Of a DNA stretch of 64,000 nucleotides, positions 42,827 to 50,731 are shown in pieces. How positions within the stretch are numbered: position 1 is the first letter of the stretch; each line of letters begins with the position of its first letter. Below the pieces are notes generated by a model. That model did no database searches. It was given only the letters and a program-made list of their open reading frames with translations, and was not told where the DNA came from. The DNA is from Azospirillum sp. B4 (GTDB lineage Bacteria > Pseudomonadota > Alphaproteobacteria > Azospirillales > Azospirillaceae): contig NZ_BACU01000289.1 in assembly GCF_000333275.1 (NCBI RefSeq), forward strand, positions 62,001-126,000, in the 5' to 3' direction. The translations under genes and the position numbers were made by a program.

Positions 42827-45016
42827 TCAGTAGCTGTATCGCAGGGTGAGGCGCCAGGTGCGCGGGTCGCCGTAATAGGCCAGCTGATAGCCCAGGCTGT
42901 CGCTGAGGTCGAAGCCGTGGTCGATGTAGCGGCGGTCCGTCAGGTTCTTGACGCTGGCGGCCAGCGACCAGTGCTCATCCGCCGTGGTCAGGGTCGCCTG
43001 GGCGTCCGCCGTCACGTAGAAGGGCTGGGCCAGCAGCTCACTGCTGCTGACGGTGGGGTAGGTCTTGGACCGGAAGGAGGCGCCGCCGTCCAGCCGCAAG
43101 GTGCCGAAACCGCCCAAGGGTACCGTGTAGTCGGCGCCCAGCCGGCCGTCCCACTTGGGCGCGTTGACCAGGTGCCGCTGTTGGCTGATGTCCACGCCAC
43201 CGGGACCGATGTAGCGGTCGTAGCCGGCGTCCAGGTAGCCCAGGGTGGCGCTGACCGTCAGGCCGCGCGCCAACAGGGCCCGCACTTCCATCTCCAGCCC
43301 CCGGATGGTGGCCGCGCCGGCGTTGGTGAACAGGGCGGAGAAATTGCCCTTGGCGTCGGCCACGAAACTGGACAGCTGAAGATTGGTGTAGTCGTTCCAG
43401 AAGGCGGCCAGGTTCAGGTTCACCCGGCCATCGTCCAGCGTGGTCTTCAGCCCCACCTCATACGCCCACAGCGTTTCCGGCGCGTAAGGCCGGGCGCCGG
43501 CGGCATCGCTGGAGCGGCCGTCGAAGCCGCCGCTCTTGAACCCCCGGCTGGCGCTGGCATACGCGAACATCGTGTCGCTGAGGCGGTAATCGATGCCGGC
43601 CTTGGGCGAGAGGGAGGCCCAGTCGCCGCGCGTGTCGATGTCGGTGGCCAGCAGGCCCTGGCCCAGGGGCACCGGCAGGGTCTGGCCCGCGCCGAAATAC
43701 TCCTGGGTGCGGGCGAAGTGCTTGGTCTCATAGGTGTAGCGCAGGCCGGCCGTGAGGCTGAGCGCGTCGGTGACGCGGTAACTGCCCTGGCCATAGCCGG
43801 CGAAACTGCGGTTGTACTGGTCGTTGTCCGAACCGGTGACCAGGCCGATGGCCGGTCCGTACAGGCCGCTGATGGTGTCGTCATGCTCGCGGAAGAAATA
43901 GACGCCGGCGGTGCCGGAGAGGCGGTCGCCGGCGTAACTGGCCTGCAGTTCCTGGCTGAACTGGTTCTGCTCCTCCGCGTCATAGACACCGAAGTAGGCG
44001 TACCGCGTGGCGTCCAGGTCCAGGTGGGCGTCGTAGCCCATGCGGCGGTAGGCGGTGATGGACTTCAGCGTCACGGCATCCGTCGCCTGCCAGGTGGCCG
44101 TGGCGGCCAGGCCGCGCACGGTCAGCTTGGACAGGTCGTTAAAATCGGCCTGGATGGCGAAGGGGTCGGCGTTGGCCGGCGTGCCGAAGACGGCATCGGC
44201 GCGGGCCGGCGTGCGTGAGGTGCGGGGCCGGTCGTTGCTGCTGTCGGCGGTCAACAGCAGGGAGAAGCGCTCGGTCGGGGTGGCCAGCAGGGCCAGGCGA
44301 CCCGCCACCGTCTTCTTGTCGCCGTCATCGCGGCCATTGACCGTGTTGGTGGAGAAGCCGTCGCGGGAGAGATAGGCGAGGCTGGCCCGCGCCGCCAGGC
44401 GGTCGGCCACCAGGGGCAGGTTCAGCGACGCGGTGGCGTCCAGCGCGCTGTAGTTGCCGGCGCCAAGCGACAGGCTGGCCTCCGGCGTGAAGGCCGGCAG
44501 CTTGGAGACGTACTTCACGGCGCCGCCGATGGTGTTGCGGCCGTACAGCGTGCCCTGCGGCCCGCGCAACACCTCGATCCGGTCCACGTCCACCACGTCC
44601 AGGAAGGCGCCCTGGGCCCGGCCCAGATAGACGTCATCCAGATAGATGCCGACGCCCGGGTCGGCGAAGGCCAGGCTGTCCACCTGCCCGACGCCGCGGA
44701 TGTAAACGACGGCATTGGCGGCATCGCCCTCATGCAGGGTCAGGTTGGGCACCGCGCTCTGCAGGTCGCCGATGGTGCGGGCGTCCAGGGCCTGCAAGGC
44801 GTCGGCGCTGAAGGCCGAGACGGCCACCGGGGTCTGGGACAGCTTCTCGCTGACCCGGCGGGCGGTCACCACCACCTCATCCAGCCTGTCTTCCGCCTGG
44901 GTCTGCCCCTCCTGGGCCAGGGCGGGCGCCGTCAGCGCCAGCAGGATGGCGGAGGCCAGGGGCAAGCGAAGGGCGGCCCGGCGGGACCGCCGGCGGGCGA
45001 ATGGGGTGGTGCGCAT
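42827..45016 (-). CDS. TonB-dependent outer-membrane receptor
   Basis: This is a 729-residue precursor. It has a signal peptide of about 34 residues (ending TAPALAQ), a TonB box-like DEVVVTARR, and the plug domain with LQSAVPNLTLHEG, YIRGVGQ and DRIEVLRGPQGTLYGRNTIGGAV (broken across the plug's conserved points). The beta barrel ends in a terminal aromatic (LRYSY). This is the Caulobacter/Sphingomonas-type receptor class, often linked to carbon substrates rather than iron. The esterase gene follows 14 bases downstream and a winged-helix regulator lies upstream, both on the same strand, which suggests uptake and hydrolysis of an ester-containing compound. Confidence 0.92.
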   Translation of the reverse strand: MRTTPFARRRSRRAALRLPLASAILLALTAPALAQEGQTQAEDRLDEVVVTARRVSEKLSQTPVAVSAFSADALQALDARTIGDLQSAVPNLTLHEGDAANAVVYIRGVGQVDSLAFADPGVGIYLDDVYLGRAQGAFLDVVDVDRIEVLRGPQGTLYGRNTIGGAVKYVSKLPAFTPEASLSLGAGNYSALDATASLNLPLVADRLAARASLAYLSRDGFSTNTVNGRDDGDKKTVAGRLALLATPTERFSLLLTADSSNDRPRTSRTPARADAVFGTPANADPFAIQADFNDLSKLTVRGLAATATWQATDAVTLKSITAYRRMGYDAHLDLDATRYAYFGVYDAEEQNQFSQELQASYAGDRLSGTAGVYFFREHDDTISGLYGPAIGLVTGSDNDQYNRSFAGYGQGSYRVTDALSLTAGLRYTYETKHFARTQEYFGAGQTLPVPLGQGLLATDIDTRGDWASLSPKAGIDYRLSDTMFAYASASRGFKSGGFDGRSSDAAGARPYAPETLWAYEVGLKTTLDDGRVNLNLAAFWNDYTNLQLSSFVADAKGNFSALFTNAGAATIRGLEMEVRALLARGLTVSATLGYLDAGYDRYIGPGGVDISQQRHLVNAPKWDGRLGADYTVPLGGFGTLRLDGGASFRSKTYPTVSSSELLAQPFYVTADAQATLTTADEHWSLAASVKNLTDRRYIDHGFDLSDSLGYQLAYYGDPRTWRLTLRYSY

Positions 45017-45166
45017 GATGTCTCCCTGGGCGTTTTCCCGGGGGCGCTTCTGAAGCGGCGCCCCCTTGGCACGTCCCAGCCAACCAAAGCCGGCCCGGCG
45101 ATACTAGAGAAGACCTGCCGGTAAAAATCCCCGCAAACCTTGCCGCTATTTTGGGGAGGGCCGTTC

Positions 45167-45538
45167 TTAGGCCAGGGCCTTGCGGGCGTTGTCCAGCGTG
45201 CGCGACAGGTGGCCGCGCATCAGGGCCTCCAGCCGCGGGGTGGGGACGACATAGAGGGTGCGGCCATCGTCGCCGCCCCTGCGCTTTTCCAGATAGCCGT
45301 CCATCACGGCGCGCTTGATCCTGTCCTCCCGCGTGCGGTTGGAGCCGGACTTCATCACCTGGCAGGCGGCGCTGACCGTCAGGGGCGTGCCGTTCCAGTG
45401 CTGGGTCAGGCAGCCGGCGAACAGGTACCAGTATTCCTGGGTGAAATAGTCCGGCCGGCTTTCGAAGGTGCGGTCCCAATCGACCGCGTAGTCGACCAGA
45501 ACCGCCATCCAGCGGCGCAGCATGTCCTCATCCGCCAT
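45167..45538 (-). CDS. Winged-helix (MarR-like) regulator
   Basis: I favour the Met ending at 45538 (MADEDMLRRWMAVLVDYAVDW), giving 123 residues; the frame extends further upstream. The protein has QHWNGTPLTVSAACQVM and SNRTREDRIKRAVMDGYL as a helix-turn-helix and recognition helix. A charged wing follows, RRGGDDGRTLYVVPTPRL, which resembles MarR-type wings. Length and layout fit a small dimeric DNA-binding protein. It precedes the TonB receptor and esterase genes on the same strand with a 150-base gap, so it probably controls them. The ligand is unknown. Confidence 0.75.
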   Translation of the reverse strand: MADEDMLRRWMAVLVDYAVDWDRTFESRPDYFTQEYWYLFAGCLTQHWNGTPLTVSAACQVMKSGSNRTREDRIKRAVMDGYLEKRRGGDDGRTLYVVPTPRLEALMRGHLSRTLDNARKALA

Positions 45539-45642
45539 AATGCCATCCGTCCCCAGGCGCGGGCGCCGTTGCCGCGAAGTGTTATTGCTTGGAAACAGAG
45601 GATAATTCAGCGCCGGTCCCGCCGCACGGGGAAACTCTCCGG

Positions 45643-46902
45643 TCAAGTGGCGTGGGCATGCCGGCGCCCGATCCCCAGCGCCATGGCCAGCAGGATGGCG
45701 CCCGTCAGGCCCATGACCAGGGCGGTGGGCACCAGGGACAGCAAGGTGGGAGCCGCCGTCATGGCCGCCAGGGTGCCGACGCAGTCCAGCACCATGAACA
45801 GGCGGAACACGGCCGCGATCTCACCACCGCTGAACCGGATCTGGCGCAGGGTGGTCACGGGGATCTGCGCCAGGGGTCCACCCGTGGCCGTGATGGCCGA
45901 CGCCATCGCCATCGCGCCCAGGGTCCAGGGGGCGGGCACCCGCGTGGCCAGCGCCAGCAGGACGAAGCCGCCGCCCACCAGCACGTCGCCCGCCACCACC
46001 AGCGCCAGGGGGCGCCGGGCGAGGACGCCGTCCGGCGGCAGGCTGCCCACCACCAGGTTGCTGACCAGGTTACCCGCCCCGTAGGCGGAAAACAGCAGGG
46101 CCAGGGCAGACAGGCCGCTGAGGCCGAAGCCCGTCACACCCTGCTGGCGCACCAGCAGCGGCAGGGACAGCCAGATGGTCAGGGTCCACAGCCCGCCAGT
46201 CAGGCCGGCGCGCCACAGCAAGTAGGAGAAGGGCGGTTCCCGCCGCACCAGGCGCCACCCGGCCAGCAGACGCGCCGGAATGGTTTCCAGGGGCGCCGCC
46301 CGCGCGGCCGCCGGCGACGGATCCGCCAGGCGGGGCCGCACACTGAAAACCGCGCAGGCCGAGGCCAGGAAGCTGAGACCGTTCACCCCCATCAGGGCCA
46401 CGGGCGGCATCAGCGTGGCCAGCGCGCCCGCCAGGGTGGGGCCCACCAGCCGGGCCAGGCGCAGGGTGCTGTCGAACAGGGCATTGGTGGCGGCCAGCAG
46501 GCTGCGATCCGCCGCCAGCCGGGGCAGCGAGGCCTGCAGGGCGGGATCGAACAGGCCGGACAGGGCCGACAGGGCGACCGACGGCACCACCAGGGTCCAA
46601 AGCGTCAGGTGGCCGCTCAGCGCCGCGATCACCGGCACCACCGCCAGGCCGGCCCGCGCCAGGTCGGCCGCCATCATGACGCTGCCATGGTCCCAACGCT
46701 CCACCCAGGCGCCCGCCAGCAGGGCCACGGTCATCAGCGCCACCGTGTCCGCCGCCGCGACATAACCGGTGTCGGCGCCCACCAGCCCCACGGCCAGCCA
46801 GACCAGGGCCATCTGGTGTAGCTGGTCGCCCACCGCCGACAGCGACAAAGCGCCCCATAGACGGGCGATGGGGCCATGGGTCAAAGGTTTCAGCAGGCGC
46901 AT
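45643..46902 (-). CDS. MFS transporter (DHA3-like exporter)
   Basis: This starts at the Met ending at 46902 (MRLLKPLTHGPIARLWGAL), giving 419 residues; upstream in-frame codons do not look coding. It has 12 membrane segments. The first is followed by SLSAVGDQLHQMALVWLAVG, and a motif-A-like GAWVERWDHGSVMM lies between helices 2 and 3. SVALSALSGLFDPALQASLP near helix 4-5 and RLAADRSLLAATNALF match the enterobactin/macrolide exporter group. Function is probably efflux of an unknown small molecule. It lies 105 bases upstream of the winged-helix regulator gene on the same strand and may be co-regulated. Confidence 0.87.
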   Translation of the reverse strand: MRLLKPLTHGPIARLWGALSLSAVGDQLHQMALVWLAVGLVGADTGYVAAADTVALMTVALLAGAWVERWDHGSVMMAADLARAGLAVVPVIAALSGHLTLWTLVVPSVALSALSGLFDPALQASLPRLAADRSLLAATNALFDSTLRLARLVGPTLAGALATLMPPVALMGVNGLSFLASACAVFSVRPRLADPSPAAARAAPLETIPARLLAGWRLVRREPPFSYLLWRAGLTGGLWTLTIWLSLPLLVRQQGVTGFGLSGLSALALLFSAYGAGNLVSNLVVGSLPPDGVLARRPLALVVAGDVLVGGGFVLLALATRVPAPWTLGAMAMASAITATGGPLAQIPVTTLRQIRFSGGEIAAVFRLFMVLDCVGTLAAMTAAPTLLSLVPTALVMGLTGAILLAMALGIGRRHAHAT

Positions 46903-47758
46903 GGGAACAGCGGCGGGAATGGAACGGACGTTCCTGCTTACAGCAAGCCGCCCGCCTGTCCAGTGCCCATTCCCACAATTGACACCCGCTGCGGGCGGGC
47001 ACTCGCTGCACAGCTTTGCGGCAACATGCCTGTAACAATCCATGATTGCCCAAACGCTGTGCGATGATCGCCGCGGCACCCCGGCCAAAATGCTTATATC
47101 GCAGCCGCGAACGAACTGGCCCGGTTATTGCTGATAACTCTCACTGTGTGAAAACGGTCTCACTTTCCTGAATTCGGGGGGTGGGCATCGCAGTTTTGGC
47201 AGTTGGGTTCGAAAAAGAGACGTACGACAGCTCCATCCCAATCCTTCACATTGACAGAGACGAATGACGAAACGGGCCGTCACCTTCATTGTCAAAAATA
47301 TATGCCGACCGCTGTGGACTCTGAAACCGTCGTCCATCCGGCACAATGGGATGATTCCCACTCATTATATTGCCGAACCCGGCCATTATATTTTCAGTAT
47401 GGCTGTTCATCTGGCCGGCCATTGCCATTTTCAGATCCCATATTCCATTAACCCCACCCCACATCCAGCATGAGGGCCTGCCCCGGGAACCGAAGCGCGC
47501 GCTGACCCGGCAGCGCACAACCAATCAGGCGGACCTGGGGATTTGTGCGACGCACACCTTCGCAGGATGAGATAGACCGCCGCTGACTACCCCACTCCGC
47601 CCGCCGGGCGAGACCCGGCGGGCCGGAGACGACCAGCCGCCGCTCCATACCCAACCCCACATCCGACCGGGGCCGGGTGGATCGAAACGGCCGCATTCCG
47701 CCGCCAACGCGCGGGGGTACAGGACCACAAAAATAACGGAACAGGAGAGCCTTGCCTT
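46903..47758. other. Long gene-less stretch with repeats and a hairpin
   Basis: This 856-base divergent region has no convincing gene. Composition is mixed, with an AT-richer centre at about 47130-47460. That centre holds a CATTATATT direct repeat (around 47364 and 47385) flanking a GGC/GCC-rich segment. CCCGCCGGG (47600-47608) and CCCGGCGGG (47614-47622) form a perfect hairpin with a five-base loop. It must contain promoters for the MFS gene (leftward) and the amine-oxidase module (rightward). Confidence 0.5.
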
Positions 47759-48328
47759 ATGACAACGTCCTCGCAGCCCAAACCCAGCGCCGAACGCCGC
47801 ATGGCGCGCTTCCTGGGCGCCCTGGCCCTGACCGCCGTCCTGGCCGCCATCATCACTGGCGCCGGCGTCGTCTCCTCCAGCGGGCCGGCCAAGGCCAAGC
47901 AGGCCATCACCCGCACCGACGCGGGTAGCTTCCCCATCTCCTCCGCCGTTGCCGTGCCGGCGGGGGCGGATGTCGTCTACCTTAGCGGCATGACGCCCGC
48001 CGTGGCCGACCCCAACGCGCCCAAGGGCAGCACCCAGGCCTTTGGCGACACCGCCACGCAGACCGTCAGCGTGCTGAACAAGATCAAGGATGCCCTGGCC
48101 GCGCAGAAGCTGACGATGGGCGACGTGGTCATGATGCACGTCTATCTGGTCGGCGACCCGGCCCACGATGGCAAGATGGATTTCGCCGGCATGATGTCCG
48201 GCTACACCCAGTTCTTCGGTACCGCGGACCAGCCCAACAAGCCCGCCCGGTCAACGGTGCAGGTGGCGGGCCTGGCCGCCCCCGGCCTGTTGGTCGAGAT
48301 CGAGGTGATCGCCGCCCGCGTGCCCTGA
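47759..48328 (+). CDS. Exported RidA-family (reactive imine deaminase) protein
   Basis: This 189-residue protein has an N-terminal hydrophobic export or anchor segment (MARFLGALALTAVLAAIITG, about residues 15-34). A RidA (YjgF/YER057c) domain follows: VVYLSGMTPAVADPNA, a helix LNKIKDALAAQKLTMGDVV, and the closing RSTVQVAGLAAPG with EIEVIA, in which the conserved Arg binds the carboxylate. RidA proteins speed the hydrolysis of imines and enamines to ketone plus ammonia, normally in the cytoplasm. Export is unusual. The next genes encode a Tat-exported amine oxidase and a cytochrome c, so it probably clears the imine that the oxidase makes in the periplasm. Confidence 0.85.
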   Translation: MTTSSQPKPSAERRMARFLGALALTAVLAAIITGAGVVSSSGPAKAKQAITRTDAGSFPISSAVAVPAGADVVYLSGMTPAVADPNAPKGSTQAFGDTATQTVSVLNKIKDALAAQKLTMGDVVMMHVYLVGDPAHDGKMDFAGMMSGYTQFFGTADQPNKPARSTVQVAGLAAPGLLVEIEVIAARVP

Positions 48329-48420
48329 GCCGCTTCCCGGCACTCCCGCGGCGCCTGCCGGTATCTGCCGGCGGGCGATCCCCAGTGATGATCGGCCGAC
48401 GCTGACGAGGAAGGTTGCAT

Positions 48421-50022
48421 ATGCCTGCCATGACGGACCTGCCCGGCGCCGGGGTGACCCGGCGCCATTTCCTGGAAAAGGCGGCGCTGCTGGGCGGCAG
48501 CGCCATGGTGATGACCGCGCTGAACGCCTGGGGGGCGGGCATCGCCTCGGTCACCGACAAACCCCCGGCGCTGCGCGGCAGCGGGGCCGGCCACAAGCTG
48601 CTGATCCTGGGCGCCGGTGTCGCCGGCATGACGGCCGCCTATGAGATGTCCAAGCTGGGCTACCAGGTCACCATCCTGGAGGCCCGCGCCTTCGCCGGCG
48701 GCCGCTGCCAAACGGCGCGCAAGGGCTTCAAGCTAACGGAATTGGGCGGCGAGGAGCAGGAGTGCAGGTTCGATCCGGGCCTGTATATCAACCACGGCCC
48801 CTGGCGCATCCCGTTCTGCCACCGCTCCACCCTGCACTACACCAAGACCTTCGGCATTCCGCTGGAGGTGATGGTGAATGAGAACGACGCCAGCTACGCC
48901 CGGTTCGACACGGTGAAGGGCCCCCTGGCCGGCAAGCGCGTGCGCCAGTTTGAGGTGCGGGCCGACATGCGCGGCTACACCAGCGAACTGGTGGCGAAGG
49001 CCGCCACCTCGGGCAAGCTGGACACCGGCCTGGCCAAGGACGATGTCGAGCTGTTCGTCGAGTACCTGCGCGGCGAAGGCTATCTGGAAAAGGACCTCAG
49101 CTACCGGGGCACGGAAGGCCGCGGCTACAAGGTCCGTCCCGGCGCCGGCATCGACGACCCCGGCCCGGGGGAGCCCAGCACGCCCTACGCCTTTCCCGAC
49201 CTGGTGCAATCCCGGTTGTGGCGCATGGTGCAGTCGGTCGGGACCTTCGACCAGCAGCACACCATGTTCCAGCCCGTTGGCGGCATGGACCGCATCGCCA
49301 AAGGCTTTGAGAAGCACGTCGGCCATCTGATCAAATACCATGCGGAGGTGGAACGCATCCGCCAGTCCGACAGCGGCGTCACGGTCGATTATCTGGACAC
49401 CAAGACGGGCAAGCGCAGCACCATCAGCGCCGACTACTGCCTGTGCACCATTCCCGTCAGCGTCCTGCGCACCATCGACGCCGACTTCTCCGACACCTAC
49501 AAGCAGGCCATGGCCCTGCTGGCCTATGACCCGGTGTGCAAGATAGGCCTGCAGATGAAGCGGCGCTTCTGGGAGGAGGACGACGCCATCTATGGCGGCC
49601 ATGTCTACACCGACGCGCCCGGCATCAACCTGATCAGCCTGCCGTCGTCGGGCTGGCAGTCGGCCAAGGGGGTGCTGCTGGGCTATTACATGTTCGGCGC
49701 CGACGCCACCGACATGAGCGGCAACACGCCGGCCGAGCGGGCGGCCATCGCCCTGGACGCGGGCCAGCGCATCTTCCCGCAGTACAAGGAAAACTTCGAG
49801 TCCGCCTTCTCCGCCTCCTGGCATCTCATCCAGTACAACCTGGGCGGCTGGGGCAACTGGAGTGCCGAGGCGCGAAAGACCGCCTATCCGGTGCTGAACA
49901 AGCCCGACCGCCGCATCTACCTGGCGGGGGAGCACATCAGCTACATCGGCGGTTGGCAGGCGGGGGCCATCGAGTCCGCCTGGCACCAGATCGCCCAGAT
50001 CCACCAGCGTGTGGCGGCGTGA
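48421..50022 (+). CDS. Tat-exported flavin monoamine oxidase-family enzyme
   Basis: This starts at ATG 48421 with AGGAAGG upstream, giving 533 residues. The N-terminus is a twin-arginine signal (TRRHFLEKAALLGG, then a hydrophobic run), so the folded flavoenzyme goes to the periplasm. The FAD-binding motif is LLILGAGVAGMTAAYEM, followed by the GGRC turn near residue 98. The end carries YLAGEHISYIGGWQAGA, which closes the flavin site. The family oxidises amines or amino acids to imines, and NicA2-type members pass electrons to a cytochrome c instead of oxygen. It lies 92 bases after the RidA gene and 11 bases before a cytochrome c gene. The substrate is unknown. Confidence 0.92.
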   Translation: MPAMTDLPGAGVTRRHFLEKAALLGGSAMVMTALNAWGAGIASVTDKPPALRGSGAGHKLLILGAGVAGMTAAYEMSKLGYQVTILEARAFAGGRCQTARKGFKLTELGGEEQECRFDPGLYINHGPWRIPFCHRSTLHYTKTFGIPLEVMVNENDASYARFDTVKGPLAGKRVRQFEVRADMRGYTSELVAKAATSGKLDTGLAKDDVELFVEYLRGEGYLEKDLSYRGTEGRGYKVRPGAGIDDPGPGEPSTPYAFPDLVQSRLWRMVQSVGTFDQQHTMFQPVGGMDRIAKGFEKHVGHLIKYHAEVERIRQSDSGVTVDYLDTKTGKRSTISADYCLCTIPVSVLRTIDADFSDTYKQAMALLAYDPVCKIGLQMKRRFWEEDDAIYGGHVYTDAPGINLISLPSSGWQSAKGVLLGYYMFGADATDMSGNTPAERAAIALDAGQRIFPQYKENFESAFSASWHLIQYNLGGWGNWSAEARKTAYPVLNKPDRRIYLAGEHISYIGGWQAGAIESAWHQIAQIHQRVAA

Positions 50023-50033
50023 GGAGGGGGATG

Positions 50034-50444
50034 ATGCGCCAGACCCTTCTTTTCACCATCCTCCTCACCAGCCTGACCGTGGGCGTGCCGGCCCTGGCCC
50101 CCATGGCGGCGGCCCAGGACGTGGCCAAGGGCCAGGACCTGTTCAATCACAAGTGCGCCGCCTGTCATCAGAAGACGGGGCTGGGCGTGAAGGGCGCCTT
50201 CCCCGCGCTGGCGGGCGATCCCTTCGTCCGCGGCGATCCGGAGCCGGTGGTGCGTACCGTGCTGCAGGGGCGGGGCGGCATGCCCACCTTCGCCGCCCTG
50301 CTGGCCGAGGACCAGCTGGCGGACATCATCAGCTATATCCGGCAGGCCTGGGGCAATGCCGCCCCGGCCGTCGACACGGCCTTCGTCATACAGGTGAAGA
50401 CGAACGCCAAACCGCAGGACAAAGCGCCGACCGTCACCCATTGA
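50034..50444 (+). CDS. Periplasmic class I c-type cytochrome
   Basis: I favour ATG 50034, with GGAGG six bases upstream; ATG 50031 is directly adjacent to that site. The 136-residue precursor has a signal peptide ending near AAAQ-DV, then the single heme motif CAACH (CxxCH) in LFNHKCAACHQKTG near residue 43, and a distal Met candidate in GRGGMPTF near residue 81. The length and layout are those of a small monoheme electron carrier. It directly follows the flavin amine oxidase gene, so it is the likely electron acceptor, delivering electrons to a terminal oxidase. Export needs Sec and the Ccm machinery, not encoded in this window. Confidence 0.92.
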   Translation: MRQTLLFTILLTSLTVGVPALAPMAAAQDVAKGQDLFNHKCAACHQKTGLGVKGAFPALAGDPFVRGDPEPVVRTVLQGRGGMPTFAALLAEDQLADIISYIRQAWGNAAPAVDTAFVIQVKTNAKPQDKAPTVTH

Positions 50445-50572
50445 GGGGGACCCGGCGGGTTGCGAAATGTTTTGGCCTGGAACCATTCCTTCCCCGCGGT
50501 GGTCGGGAAGCCCGGTCGGGGAAGGTGTGGTTTAAAGGTCACGGAGGAAAGGAGAAACGAACCGAACCAAAT

Positions 50573-50591
50573 CGCCATCAAATGGCGTTTT
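50573..50591 (+). terminator. Short rho-independent terminator
   Basis: CGCCAT, loop CAA, ATGGCG (50573-50587), then TTTT. The stem is only six pairs, but its position about 130 bases after the cytochrome gene and its GC-rich base fit the end of the amine-oxidation operon and separate it from the next receptor. Confidence 0.6.
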
Positions 50592-50731
50592 GACTTTCAT
50601 TGCCAAGTTGTTGAGAATTTTAAAAGAGACGAACGGGAACAAAGAGTCGTCTACTGACAGAAAATAACGCGGGGAATCGCGCCATCAAGCTGCCGTGATC
50701 TAAACAAAATCCTAAAGATCAGGGGGCCAAC

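Noticed and set aside
47203-47451. Small overlapping frames in the AT-richer intergenic centre
   Set aside because: Several frames overlap on both strands, none has a ribosome-binding site or domain, and the codon pattern is unlike nearby genes.
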